Shown: one piece after another, positions 1-9,752 of the stretch
Layout: every line of letters starts with the position of its first letter
Position numbering within the stretch: the stretch's first letter is position 1
NCBI GenBank assembly: GCA_031278215.1
Contig: JAITKV010000026.1
Coordinates: forward strand, 1-64,000
DNA length: 64,000 nt
Direction: 5' to 3'
DNA from: Spirochaetaceae bacterium
Lineage (GTDB): Bacteria; Spirochaetota; Spirochaetia; Treponematales; Breznakiellaceae
The notes under the pieces: generated by a model
Databases searched by the model: none
The model's input: the letters and a program-made list of their open reading frames with translations, nothing else
What the model was told of the DNA's origin: nothing
Translations under genes and position numbers: made by a program

Positions 1-2
1 GG

Positions 3-95
3 AAAGCCCTGTCTGCCAACGAGAAAATCAAACGGATAATCGAGAAATATGGACTCCGCGCCGTGAAAGGCATTATTTCACTTGTGATAAAATGA
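3..95 (+). CDS. 3' end of a CDS truncated by the window start (…KALSANEKIKRIIEKYGLRAVKGIISLVIK*)
   Basis: Open frame from base 3 to TGA at 93-95; too short to assign a family. Confidence 0.4.
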   Translation, partial: KALSANEKIKRIIEKYGLRAVKGIISLVIK

Positions 96-99
96 TATC

Positions 100-181
100 A
101 AAGAACAGAGAACAGAGAACAGAGAATAAAGGAAAGCGGATTTCTTACTTTGCTCTTTGTTATTTGTTAATTGTTCTTTGT
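100..181. repeat. Imperfect inverted repeat containing a 7-bp tandem repeat (GAACAGA x3)
   Basis: CAAAGAACAGAGAACAGAGAACAGAGAATAAAG is opposed by CTTTGCTCTTTGTTATTTGTTAATTGTTCTTTG. Confidence 0.6.
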
Positions 182-606
182 CTTAGCGGGGTATGACCCG
201 GGACGTAACAGGCTGGTTTTTATGCTCCCCTCCTGCGTCCAGGGCTTTATAGGGCCATAGGGCCCCGCTGCCTCGATTACAGGGCCGCCGGCGGCCGGGG
301 AAAGTCCCGCCGCCGGCGGGCTTATGTATAAGAAGCCCGAAGACACAACCGCAAAGCTCTATAAGGATATAGTGGTTGTCCGCTTTTGCATTGATCCGGC
401 CTGCCCGGATTATGTAGATTAAGCGCCTGCAATATCTTTATAATAGGGAGTAACGGTTTCCGAACTATAGAACTCGCTTAATTCTAAGCCGCCCCTTGTT
501 CCTGTAATATACCGGTATAAAACACCTATGGTAAATAAAAGATGCTTATGGAGTAAAAAAGTTGTTTTCCCTTCTGTTTCGTAAAAGACCCCTCTGCAAC
601 AGGCCG

Positions 607-1377
607 CTAGGCCGCCATGTTGTTTTTTGCAGAAGAAACCTTGTGAACCCGCACGTTCCGGTTCTGTAAAAAGTGTTCTTTTGCGGGGGGAATTCTGTCA
701 TCGGTAAATACGGCGGTAACCTGGCTGGGCGTAAGCAGCCGTTCCCTGCCCTGGTGGAAGAATTTGTCCGAATCGGTAAGGACATACACCTCCCGGGCCT
801 GCCGGGCAATGCTTCGGGCGGTTTGGGTGCGCAGATGATCCTGGCCGGTGAAGCCGAATTTTTCGGTAAAGCCGTCGATTCCCACAAAGAATTTATCGGA
901 TAAAAAAATATTTGCCCATTTACCGGTCATGGCCCCGACCATAACCTGGGAACTGGCCTGGTATTCCCCTCCCAAAAGGATCAGATCCGCATAGGGGGCG
1001 TTGCGGATATGATTAGCAATGAAGGCCGAATTGGTAATAATTTTAACCCTTTTATGATTGGCTAATTCCTCTGCCAGCAGGGTACAGCAGGAACCGGATT
1101 CGATAAGGATCGTTTCTCCGTCTTCCACCGTTTGCGCGGCGGTTTTGGCTATTTTGCGCTTAATTTCGTAGTTAATCGCCATACGCTTGCTTACATCTTC
1201 CGAGGGTCCTAAAATCGCATACCCGTGTTCCCGCTTAATAAAGCCAAGATTGTCCAAATAATCCAGGTCTTTTCGAATGGTTACCTGGGAAACCGCCAGT
1301 TCTTCCGCCAGGGTATTAACTTTAACCTGGTTGTTTTCGGCAAGGATAATTAGGATTCTTTCTTGTCTTTCGGTCAT
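607..1377 (-). CDS. DeoR-family transcriptional regulator
   Basis: N-terminal DeoR HTH (MTERQERILIILAENNQVKVNTLAEELAVSQVTIRKDLDYLDNLGFIKREHG) plus DeoR sensor domain; Shine-Dalgarno AAGGAG. Confidence 0.9.
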   Translation of the reverse strand: MTERQERILIILAENNQVKVNTLAEELAVSQVTIRKDLDYLDNLGFIKREHGYAILGPSEDVSKRMAINYEIKRKIAKTAAQTVEDGETILIESGSCCTLLAEELANHKRVKIITNSAFIANHIRNAPYADLILLGGEYQASSQVMVGAMTGKWANIFLSDKFFVGIDGFTEKFGFTGQDHLRTQTARSIARQAREVYVLTDSDKFFHQGRERLLTPSQVTAVFTDDRIPPAKEHFLQNRNVRVHKVSSAKNNMAA

Positions 1378-1488
1378 GGGGGCTCCTTATTTTTAATTTA
1401 TCTGTATATAACATACTAAAATAATCATAAAAGGCAAGGAAATTTTCTTGCCCCATGCGTATTTTTTGATGCGGAACATTCAAAATAC

Positions 1489-1517
1489 TTGTAAAATTTT
1501 TTATTCTGCGATAGAAT
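1489..1517 (+). promoter_or_regulatory. Putative sigma70 promoter TTGTAA-N17-TAGAAT, 6 nt before the ATG at 1524
   Basis: Hexamers and 17-nt spacing read directly. Confidence 0.5.
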
Positions 1518-1523
1518 AACGGT

Positions 1524-2306
1524 ATGATAAGAAAAAGTTTGTTTTTGGCGCTGTTTATAGGTTTGGGTTCCTTTCTTTTTGGACAGACCGGATCCGGTTT
1601 AAGCCTTGGCTTAGGTTTTCAGTACGGAACAGCCCGGATTTTTGATAAGGGCGACACGCTCCGGGAAATTTCCGAACCGGGGCTTCTGGTAAATTTTCGC
1701 TTTATACCCGGTTCACTGGGTCTTTTTGCCCGCCTGGGAATGCTTTTTCCTTCACAGGTTACCGAAGGCGGTTTGGAGCTTTCCCATGATGAATACGATT
1801 ATATTCTCTTTTTGAACGGCGCCGCGGGGCCCGCGTTTAGCGTTTCCTTGAATGATAGGTTTAGTTTTATCTTTGACCTGGGGCTTAGCATTAACGATCT
1901 GCTCTATGGGGGCTCTTATAAGTCGGATATTGACACCACCTGGAAAATCAAATTTAGCAATATGGGGCAGACATATATACAAAAGGGCGGGCGTGTATTT
2001 ACCGATGTAAAAATGAAAGAGATCTATAACGATATAGCCTTTGGCCTTATGGGCAACGCCGCGGTGCGTTTTAATTTTACCCGGAATGTGTATATGGAAC
2101 TGGGCGTGGCGGCAAGCTTTGACTTTTTACGCCTGCGATCCTATAAATTTGCGGCCGATTTTAGCGGCCAGGGCGCGGATTGGGCCGATGATTTTCCAAA
2201 CGGCAAAGTGGAGGATGACGAACTAATTCTGGAATCCGACAGCAATATTGGCGTCTTTAAACAGTTTACCGTTATTCCCAGCATAAGCGTGGGCTTTAGT
2301 TTTTAA
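1524..2306 (+). CDS. Secreted/outer-membrane beta-barrel-like hypothetical protein
   Basis: Signal peptide MIRKSLFLALFIGLGSFLFGQ, alternating beta-strand-like sequence, C-terminal aromatic (…SVGFSF). Confidence 0.7.
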   Translation: MIRKSLFLALFIGLGSFLFGQTGSGLSLGLGFQYGTARIFDKGDTLREISEPGLLVNFRFIPGSLGLFARLGMLFPSQVTEGGLELSHDEYDYILFLNGAAGPAFSVSLNDRFSFIFDLGLSINDLLYGGSYKSDIDTTWKIKFSNMGQTYIQKGGRVFTDVKMKEIYNDIAFGLMGNAAVRFNFTRNVYMELGVAASFDFLRLRSYKFAADFSGQGADWADDFPNGKVEDDELILESDSNIGVFKQFTVIPSISVGFSF

Positions 2307-2965
2307 CTGCGCCGCTTTACCAGCCTAAAAGACCAGTACAAAATATTAAGAAAACTCCCCATAAAAAGGGTTACTCCCCAGGTGGTTTGGTGTTCAAAGG
2401 GGTTTACAAAGCGGTCGCCAATGTCGGTAAGAACCTCGGAGGTTCTGGTAAACAGATCCCAGGTATTCCACCGCAGGTAACGTCCCATGTAGATGCCAAA
2501 GCTGCCCACGAAAAGCAGGACCGTGGAAAGGCCCGTAACCAGGGGCTGAGGCAGTTTTTGCTTGAGGATCCGTTCTATATCCCAGAGGCTTAAAAAACCA
2601 AAGAGCAGCCCCGTCCATGCATAAGAAAGGATCATCAAGGTATCGTACCAAACCGGCATATTTTTAATCACCCGAAGATGAAACAGATCGGTAATAATGT
2701 AAGGGGCGTTAGGAAAAAAGAGGAGCCAAAAGACAAGAAACACCAAAACCCCCAATATGGATTTTTGAATTCGGGGCCGGATAAAAGACAGGCTGGTTAG
2801 GGCCCAGGGAACAAAGGCCAAAAAGAGGTTCCAGTTAAGAAAGAAAAATCCCCAGGTTCCTGAATACAAACGGCGGAACAAAGAAACAAAAAAACAAAAC
2901 AACGAAAGCAGGATCATAAAGGCCGTTTCGTCAAGCCGGCCGGATTCTTTTAGCCACTTAATCAC
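2303..2965 (-). CDS. DUF1361-like integral membrane protein
   Basis: Multiple TM helices; motif NAPYIITDLFHLR typical of DUF1361; GTG start with AGGAAGG upstream. Confidence 0.7.
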   Translation of the reverse strand: MIKWLKESGRLDETAFMILLSLFCFFVSLFRRLYSGTWGFFFLNWNLFLAFVPWALTSLSFIRPRIQKSILGVLVFLVFWLLFFPNAPYIITDLFHLRVIKNMPVWYDTLMILSYAWTGLLFGFLSLWDIERILKQKLPQPLVTGLSTVLLFVGSFGIYMGRYLRWNTWDLFTRTSEVLTDIGDRFVNPFEHQTTWGVTLFMGSFLNILYWSFRLVKRRS

Positions 2966-2976
2966 AGTGTACCTTC

Positions 2977-3702
2977 CTAATGGTGTTTTTTCCGGCGCTG
3001 CCGGGATACTTCGTATAAAAGTATTCCCGCCGCCACCGATACATTAAGGGAGTCGATGCGGCCCTGGCAGGGTATGGCGGCTATGCCGTCGCAGTGTTCC
3101 CGCAGCAGCTTTGACAAGCCCGCTTCGCCCCCCATGACCAGGGCAATACGGCCGCGTAGATCTATCTCCGCGGCATTTTTGCCGGCCATGTGGGCGCCGT
3201 AAATCCAGAATCCCCCTTCCTTAAGAAGTTCCATGGCCCGGACCAGGTTTGTCTCTTCGGCATGCGGCACCCAGGCGCTGGCCCCGGAAGAAGTACGGGC
3301 GATTATGGGGGCATTTTTTGCATTCCGCCGGCGCCGGCTTACCACCAGGTCTACGCCAAATTGATCGCAGCAGCGCAGTATGGCGCCGTAATTGTGGGGA
3401 TCCGTAATTTCGTCCAGAACCAGAACCAGGACGTTCCGGCGCTCCCCCAAACCGGCTAAAAATTCCGTCAGGGTCGTGGCGGCGGTTTCCTGTTCCGGCA
3501 CTTCCAGTACAACGCCCCGGTGATCCGGCGCCAGCCGGTCCAGGCTGGCGGTTCCTACCCGGTCTACCCGGATCTTGCAGGCCAGGGCTAGTTCCACCAG
3601 TTCCCGGGCCCGGGGGCCGGGTTTAGACGCCAGCAAGGGTCCGCAGGGCGCCCCGGATCTGATCTTTTCTTCTATGGCGTGAAATCCCGATAAACAACCC
3701 AT
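2977..3702 (-). CDS. rlmB: TrmH/SpoU-family RNA 2'-O-methyltransferase (RlmB-like)
   Basis: LVLVLDEITDPHNYGAILRCCDQFGVD, ALVMGGEAGLS, SLNVSVAAGILLYE motifs. Confidence 0.88.
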   Translation of the reverse strand: MGCLSGFHAIEEKIRSGAPCGPLLASKPGPRARELVELALACKIRVDRVGTASLDRLAPDHRGVVLEVPEQETAATTLTEFLAGLGERRNVLVLVLDEITDPHNYGAILRCCDQFGVDLVVSRRRRNAKNAPIIARTSSGASAWVPHAEETNLVRAMELLKEGGFWIYGAHMAGKNAAEIDLRGRIALVMGGEAGLSKLLREHCDGIAAIPCQGRIDSLNVSVAAGILLYEVSRQRRKKHH

Positions 3703-3776
3703 GATATTCCACGGGAATTTTATAATATCTTCCGGTTCCTGTCCATGCGAATTGTCCGCGGTTTTGAAGATCCCGC

Positions 3777-4580
3777 CTATTGCCGCCAGGGAAATAAAAA
3801 GTCCCGCCAGCTTCGGCGGCCTGTTTTTTCCCGTTCTTCCGCCAAAAGTTCCTTCCAGGGCACGGGGTCCCTTCGGAGTTTCACACCGCGGAGTTTTACA
3901 CCGCGGGGTTTTCGGCCGCTGTTTTCCCCGGCCCGCGGGAAATTGGGAGCGTCGTATTTTAGAATTCTAAGTCTAAGGCCCTCGTCCAAGAAAAGCAGGG
4001 ACCATCCGGGACAGGGGATGATCAATACCGTAAAGATTAGATTTACCAGTAAAGAAAAGATACAAAACCCCGTATTATCAAAAAAAAGAATAAAACATTT
4101 TTTTAAGCATATAAGGGGGCGCTTTCCAAGCCGCCGGTATACCGCCGGGTAAAACTGCAGGGTTCCCAAAAAGAAAAGGCATATCCAGCAGCAAAAAAAG
4201 GCCGCGGCGGTTCCAAAGACCGTGCCAAAGCGCAGGTACACCGGTATGGTAAAACGGATAATGACAAAAATCACAAGGGCTAAAAAAAAGAGCGCCGTTC
4301 CGGGAACAAGGGAAGATGTAAGGTTTTTTACAAAATCCCCCAGGCTTAGGGTACGGTAATTGGACACCGGTTCTAGGGCCGCAGAGGCCGCGCAAAGGTA
4401 TACAAAAAGCCAGAATACCAGGAGGCAGAAAACCAGCAGCCCCGGAAGGGTTCCGCCAATAAGCGGCGGCAGAACAAAAACCAGGGAAAGGGAAACTAAA
4501 AATCCCAGGTTAAGCGCCATGATCCTAAAAAGGTTGTCCCACAGATCGTAAAAAAATTTTTGCAGTAAAAATCCGGTCAT
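3777..4580 (-). CDS. Integral membrane protein, YesL/DUF624-like
   Basis: Multiple TM helices, N-terminal FFYDLWDNLFRIMALNLGFL. Confidence 0.5.
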   Translation of the reverse strand: MTGFLLQKFFYDLWDNLFRIMALNLGFLVSLSLVFVLPPLIGGTLPGLLVFCLLVFWLFVYLCAASAALEPVSNYRTLSLGDFVKNLTSSLVPGTALFFLALVIFVIIRFTIPVYLRFGTVFGTAAAFFCCWICLFFLGTLQFYPAVYRRLGKRPLICLKKCFILFFDNTGFCIFSLLVNLIFTVLIIPCPGWSLLFLDEGLRLRILKYDAPNFPRAGENSGRKPRGVKLRGVKLRRDPVPWKELLAEEREKTGRRSWRDFLFPWRQ

Positions 4581-4586
4581 ATATGC

Positions 4587-5945
4587 CTACAGCAGTCCGC
4601 TCCGTTTAACTTTTAGATAGTACCGGATAAGGGTAGAATTAAGTTCCGAAGGAAGACATTCCAGGGTTAAAAGTCCCGAATGTTCCCATACCTTATAGAG
4701 TTTCCGCCGGGCCTCCAGGTAGGCAAATGCCGCCGCGGTTTCCAGGGCCTCTTCTTCGTTTGAAGGGATCCGCCGGGCAATGGATTCGGCCTCCGGCTCC
4801 CGAAGGCTTACCAGGAGCAGAAGGTGCCGGTCCCGGATGTGACGGATTATCCAGGAAAGGGATTCCCCGTCTTCTTCCCTAAAGTTGCTGATCATAATAA
4901 TAAAGGTCCGCCGCTTAAGCCGTTTTAGGGCGCCCTCCAGGGCAGAAAAAAGAGAAGAGGGGGCGGAGGCGCTCTTTACATCGTATAGGTTTTGCATCAA
5001 CGGCGAAAGGCTTCGTATGCCCTTGCGGGGGGGAAACCAGCGTTCTTCGGCGCCAAAGCAAGCCAGGGCTACCCCGTCGCCGTACTTTAACGCCGCCCAG
5101 GAAAGGACCAGGGCCGCTTCCAGGGCGCTGTCGAACTGGGTGCGGCGGATTATTTTTTCATCCCCCGACGCGCCCCCGCGGGGGAGAGCTTCTTCCTGAC
5201 GGTGCAGGCGGTACCCCGAATCCAGCAGTAACAGGATCTGTTGATCCTGTTCTTCCTGGTATTCCCGTACAATTACCTTGCGCCGCCTTCCGGTGGCCCG
5301 CCAGTCTATGGCTTTAATCGAGTCTCCCCTTTGATATTCCCGAAGGCTCATAAACTCCATGCCCTGACCCCGTTTTCGTATATTTTTTTGTCCCGTCTGT
5401 TCTAAAATGCTCCGCAAATCGCCGACATTCTTCGCCAGCGTTTTGAAATTCGGGAAGGTCCTGCCCCGGCTTATGCAGGGATGGTGCACCTTAAGCCGCC
5501 AACAACCCAGGGGGGACCGGAAAAGAAGCTGGACTTCGGGGAATTCCCAATTACCCCGTTCCAGGGGAAGGACCGTATAGGTAAAGAGGACCTCGCCGTT
5601 TTTTTCTGGCAGTTGCCGGAGCCTTACCGGAAAGGCGGAAACTTCCATGCTGTCGGGGTAGATGTCAAAAAGGCTTGCCCCAAAGGGCAGGAACGCGCCC
5701 CCGGAAGCCCTGCGCAGGGTAAGGGTAACCGCGGCTTTTTCTCCCAGGGCAAGGACGCTGGGTATAAACCGTTCGGCCCTAAGCCGGTTAGTTGCGAGGA
5801 GGAGAAAAAAATCAACGGTAACGAACGGCAGCATTCCCAGGCCGGCGGCGATCCACACAAAAAAGACGGTGTTGGAAAAAAAAGCCGCCATCCCCAAAAA
5901 AAGCCAAAGCAGGGCCGCTATAAAAAGAACCGGGCCGGGTTTCAT
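4587..5945 (-). CDS. DUF58 domain protein (vWA-like)
   Basis: Motif GMEFMSLREYQRGDSIKAIDWRATGRRRKVIVREYQEEQDQQILLLLDSG. Confidence 0.92.
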   Translation of the reverse strand: MKPGPVLFIAALLWLFLGMAAFFSNTVFFVWIAAGLGMLPFVTVDFFLLLATNRLRAERFIPSVLALGEKAAVTLTLRRASGGAFLPFGASLFDIYPDSMEVSAFPVRLRQLPEKNGEVLFTYTVLPLERGNWEFPEVQLLFRSPLGCWRLKVHHPCISRGRTFPNFKTLAKNVGDLRSILEQTGQKNIRKRGQGMEFMSLREYQRGDSIKAIDWRATGRRRKVIVREYQEEQDQQILLLLDSGYRLHRQEEALPRGGASGDEKIIRRTQFDSALEAALVLSWAALKYGDGVALACFGAEERWFPPRKGIRSLSPLMQNLYDVKSASAPSSLFSALEGALKRLKRRTFIIMISNFREEDGESLSWIIRHIRDRHLLLLVSLREPEAESIARRIPSNEEEALETAAAFAYLEARRKLYKVWEHSGLLTLECLPSELNSTLIRYYLKVKRSGLL

Positions 5946-6913
5946 GTGCGGGGCGCCTCGATGGTAGAAATAATTTGCTCTACTATGCGGTTTTCCGTAA
6001 GCCCTTCCAGTTCCCCTTCGGCAGAAAGGCTAAGACGGTGGGCAAGGACCGGCGCCGCCAGGGTTTTAACATCGTCGGGAATGATAAAATCCCGGCCCGC
6101 CAGCAGGGCCCTGGCCCTGGCGCAGCGTATCAGGGAAAGACTGCCCCGGGGGCCGGCGCCGCATTCCAGGGCGGGCTTTGACCGGGTGGCCCGGCAAATC
6201 CGCACCGCGTAATCGATTACCGTCCCGTCGCAGCGAAGGGACGAAACCATATCCTGCAGGGCTTCAAAATCGCCGGGGCTCATTACAGTTTTTACATCTT
6301 CCACCGAAAGCCGGGCGCCGCTTCCGCCGGCCAATACCCGGCTAACCATGTCTTTTTCTTCTTCTTCCGGGGGATAATTAATAAGGGCCTTGATTAAAAA
6401 GCGGTCCTTTTGGGCGTCCGGCAGGGGGTAGGTTCCTTCGTGTTCAAAAGGATTTTCTGTGGCCAGCACCATAAAGGGCCTGGGCAGTTCGTGACTTACC
6501 CCGTCCAGGCTTACCTGGAATTCCTGCATGGCTTCAAAAAGGCTGGCCTGGGTCTTGGCGGGGGCGCGGTTAATTTCGTCGGCAATAAGCAGATGGGTAA
6601 AGACGGGCCCCTTTTTGGCAATAAAAGTACCCCCGGCGGCATCGAGGATTACCGAGCCGGTAATGTCGCTGGGCATTAGATCCGGGGTAAACTGCACCCG
6701 CCGGGAATTTCCCCCTATGGCCTGCGCCGCGGCCCTAACCAGCAGGGTTTTGCCCAGGCCGGGGGCGCCCTCTACCAGTATATGTCCTCCGGCAAGCAGC
6801 GTAATAAGCAACTGGTTAACCAGTTCTTCCTGACCTATAAAAGCCTTGGCGATTTCTTTTTTTACCATTTCCAGCGTCTCGGCGGCGGATTCGATGGTGT
6901 ATTCTTTCTTCAT
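5942..6913 (-). CDS. MoxR-family AAA+ ATPase
   Basis: Walker A GAPGLGKT, TPDLMPSDITGS, Walker B LLIADEINRAPAKTQASLFEAMQE. Confidence 0.95.
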   Translation of the reverse strand: MKKEYTIESAAETLEMVKKEIAKAFIGQEELVNQLLITLLAGGHILVEGAPGLGKTLLVRAAAQAIGGNSRRVQFTPDLMPSDITGSVILDAAGGTFIAKKGPVFTHLLIADEINRAPAKTQASLFEAMQEFQVSLDGVSHELPRPFMVLATENPFEHEGTYPLPDAQKDRFLIKALINYPPEEEEKDMVSRVLAGGSGARLSVEDVKTVMSPGDFEALQDMVSSLRCDGTVIDYAVRICRATRSKPALECGAGPRGSLSLIRCARARALLAGRDFIIPDDVKTLAAPVLAHRLSLSAEGELEGLTENRIVEQIISTIEAPRT

Positions 6914-7095
6914 GGTCTCTCCGGGTCTCTTTGTATTTAGGTCTTTCCATTTTACCCATACCGGGAAAGTTTCGAAAACCCCGATGGGTTTTAGGCGCGA
7001 TGCGCAACAAACTGCTAGGGTATTTTACCTCCGGGGCCCAATGGAAGCAACTCGGCGGGTACGCCGGTTTATACACCATCGGCAACTCCCGGCAT

Positions 7096-8214
7096 TCATA
7101 GAATGTCCGGGAATAGTTCCCTGATAATTTCTTTTTGTTCCCGTAAAAAATCCCTGCCATGGCGCCGGTTTACGCGATTTTTCGAAATTCCTTCTTTTTC
7201 CGGTCCGGTAATGCTTTGGCCGGCCATGGAAGCGGCGGTATCAGGCTCGTTCCCCAAGATCCGCCGGTGCTGTTGCAGGGCCTGCCGGTAGATTTCCAGG
7301 TACCTGTCCACGGCCCGGTATTTTTTAAGGAACCGCCCCTCCGCAAGAAACCGTTCCCGCAGGGCTTTACCGGGCAGTTCCGGCACGGGCTTGCTGCGGC
7401 CAAAGAGGGGAATTACCATCCAAAAACCAATAAAAACCAGAAGCCCCGCGGCAATAAAAAGCGCCGCCGGATTGCCCCGGGTAAAAAGCCTTCCAAAAAA
7501 AGGATTATCCTGGAGTAAATTTTGGTATGGTTTTTGGATAAAAAGGACGCCTCCGGTTTTTCCGGGATTAAGAAGAAGGTCCCAGGCAAGATCGGCGTTA
7601 TCCTTAAGAAAGGAGGAATTAAGAAAGTAGGCGTTGCCGGTTACGGTTAGGCGTCCTTTTCCGATATACAGGCTGACCAGCCGTATGCCGCCGGAGCGCC
7701 ACAACACCGCGATGCGTTCTACCGGAGGGGGCTTTTCCGTAATGCGGTAGCCCCGGGCGGCGTCCAGTAGGAATGCGGCGTCCTCCGCATCCTGGTTTGA
7801 AAGGGTTTCGCCGTTAACAAGCCCCAGGGTTTCAAGATACCCCTCAAGTTCTTCTTCCGGGGTATCTTCCGGATAATCCTGGGAAATAACAAGGAAGCCG
7901 CCCTGGGCAATCCACCGGGTAAGACCCTCCCCCGCGCCGGACCAGTCGAAGCGGGAAGCCTGGATAAAAACCGTTTGTTCGGCGCCCTTAAGAATATCCT
8001 GAATATTTCCCTGTTCTTTTTTCCGGTACCCTATGCCGGTGGAATCCAGCCACCGCTCCAGGGCCAGCAGCGGATTTGTTTCCGCTTCTGCGGAAGGTTC
8101 CACCCACTGTGGGGCCGGACGCCATTCCAATTGGGTTACGTAGAAGATAATCGCCAGGGCCGTAATGGCCAGGATAAAGAGAAAAATAACGGCATAAAAA
8201 GACTTTTGATTCAC
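7096..8214 (-). CDS. DUF4350 domain protein
   Basis: N-terminal TM, RWIAQGGFLVIS… region, C-terminal TM; position in the MoxR-DUF58 cluster. Confidence 0.7.
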   Translation of the reverse strand: MNQKSFYAVIFLFILAITALAIIFYVTQLEWRPAPQWVEPSAEAETNPLLALERWLDSTGIGYRKKEQGNIQDILKGAEQTVFIQASRFDWSGAGEGLTRWIAQGGFLVISQDYPEDTPEEELEGYLETLGLVNGETLSNQDAEDAAFLLDAARGYRITEKPPPVERIAVLWRSGGIRLVSLYIGKGRLTVTGNAYFLNSSFLKDNADLAWDLLLNPGKTGGVLFIQKPYQNLLQDNPFFGRLFTRGNPAALFIAAGLLVFIGFWMVIPLFGRSKPVPELPGKALRERFLAEGRFLKKYRAVDRYLEIYRQALQQHRRILGNEPDTAASMAGQSITGPEKEGISKNRVNRRHGRDFLREQKEIIRELFPDIL

Positions 8215-9752
8215 CTCGTTCCCCCGTCTTGTTCAAGGGGATCATGGGCGCCGTACAAAACGCGGCAGTCTTTTACGGATGCTTCAAAGATTTCCTTTCC
8301 CGGATCCCTGCCGCCGTAGGCAAAAGAAGTCCAGCGGCGTATAAAGCTTTCCAGAATTCCGGCTTGAATGTCCGGTTTGCCCCGTGCCAGGGCCAGGGCT
8401 TCGTATTCGGTGGTTTCGTCCGAAAGGGGCAGGCCCCGGCGGATCAATACGGCCATGAAGGCCCTTAGGCAGCAGGCCCATCCTTCCCGAATCCGGCCCT
8501 CCCCATAGAGGCGTTCCGCCTGTTCCAAAAGACTTTGGGGGTCCTCTTGGGGTTTTTTTGTCCGGCCCTCTAGGGCCCCCTGCTGTTTTCCGGTTTGGAA
8601 AAACCGCTTGTGCCGAAGGACCGTATAGGCCGATATGCCAAGCGCCGCGGCCAGGATTATTATTACCGCCACCCTAAGCGCCTTGCCGGAAAAATCCCCC
8701 GGGGGGGACCACCTAAACAGACCCCTGGAATTGGGTTTAAACCATAACTGCCGGGTTTGCTTATAGTACCCAAAGTCCGGCGAAGCAAGCACCTGGTCTA
8801 ATGCCGCCGATTCGGGGGCGGCCGTTTTTTCCGGTAGTAAAAGTTCCGCGGAAATTTCCTGCCCCCCGGGGGCTTCGGCTTCCGCGGCCTGGGGAAATAC
8901 AAAGGCCGTTCCCAGAAACAAAAACAAGCCCAGAAGCAGCCCCCGGGGGGCCCCCGGAGAGGGGTTTCCGGCGCCGGCGTTAAACGTGTCGATCCCCGGC
9001 AGCCCCTTTTTTTGGGTAATTTCTTTAAACAAAAGTTCTATATCCCAGCCTTCGGTTTCTATTCGGCTGTTGATGTAAAGCCCAAAGCCCATGCAGACAT
9101 ACAAAGATCCGATTAGGGTATGGTTTATTATAGAAAGGATGCTAAAACTACCGGTATACAGATCTATCACCGATATGCCGCCGGGAAATATTTGGGGAAA
9201 GAAGATTTGACCCATACTAAAAACAAAGGCAAATTCCCCCAGGCCCAGTATAATCTCCAGCCCCAGGCAAATAAGGGTAAGGGGAAGACCAAAGTCCAGG
9301 CCGTTTCTGCTTAAAAGCTGTTTTCGCTGGTACAGCTGGCGGCCCGTAAATTCCTCCAGTACCGTAACGGGCATTCGGGCGGAGCGGAAGGGAGAAAAGC
9401 GGCGCCAGAGGAGGTCGCCCGCAAGTCCCCGCCACAGGGTCCTGCCCAGACCCGTAAAGAGTTGTTTTACAGAAGCCCGGGGATTAAAGAAGCGGACCGA
9501 CACAACTTGAAGAACAAACCGATCCAGGAAAGGAAAAATCCACCAGAGCAAAAAGCTTTTGAACGAACCTTCCCCGGGTTCCTGGAACGGCAGCAGCTTA
9601 AGGATTAAAGCGCACAAACCAAAGGGGATGCTAAAGAATAAGAGTATGGGTTTCCAGTTTAAGCGCCAGAGGAGTATGCCCATGTCGGCGGCCTCCCAGC
9701 CGCTGCGGCGGCGAAGGGACACCGGTACGCCGGTCATAATTTTTCCGGTCAT
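8211..9752 (-). CDS. Membrane protein with C-terminal DUF4129-like domain
   Basis: Multiple TM; C-terminal LLEQAERLYGEGRIREGWACCLRAFMAVLIRRGLPLSDETTEYE; cluster context. Confidence 0.65.
   Translation of the reverse strand: MTGKIMTGVPVSLRRRSGWEAADMGILLWRLNWKPILLFFSIPFGLCALILKLLPFQEPGEGSFKSFLLWWIFPFLDRFVLQVVSVRFFNPRASVKQLFTGLGRTLWRGLAGDLLWRRFSPFRSARMPVTVLEEFTGRQLYQRKQLLSRNGLDFGLPLTLICLGLEIILGLGEFAFVFSMGQIFFPQIFPGGISVIDLYTGSFSILSIINHTLIGSLYVCMGFGLYINSRIETEGWDIELLFKEITQKKGLPGIDTFNAGAGNPSPGAPRGLLLGLFLFLGTAFVFPQAAEAEAPGGQEISAELLLPEKTAAPESAALDQVLASPDFGYYKQTRQLWFKPNSRGLFRWSPPGDFSGKALRVAVIIILAAALGISAYTVLRHKRFFQTGKQQGALEGRTKKPQEDPQSLLEQAERLYGEGRIREGWACCLRAFMAVLIRRGLPLSDETTEYEALALARGKPDIQAGILESFIRRWTSFAYGGRDPGKEIFEASVKDCRVLYGAHDPLEQDGGTR

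Noticed and set aside
5481-6212. 243-aa plus-strand ORF opposite the DUF58/MoxR genes
   Set aside because: Spans two confident minus-strand genes; Lys/Gly/Pro-rich shadow
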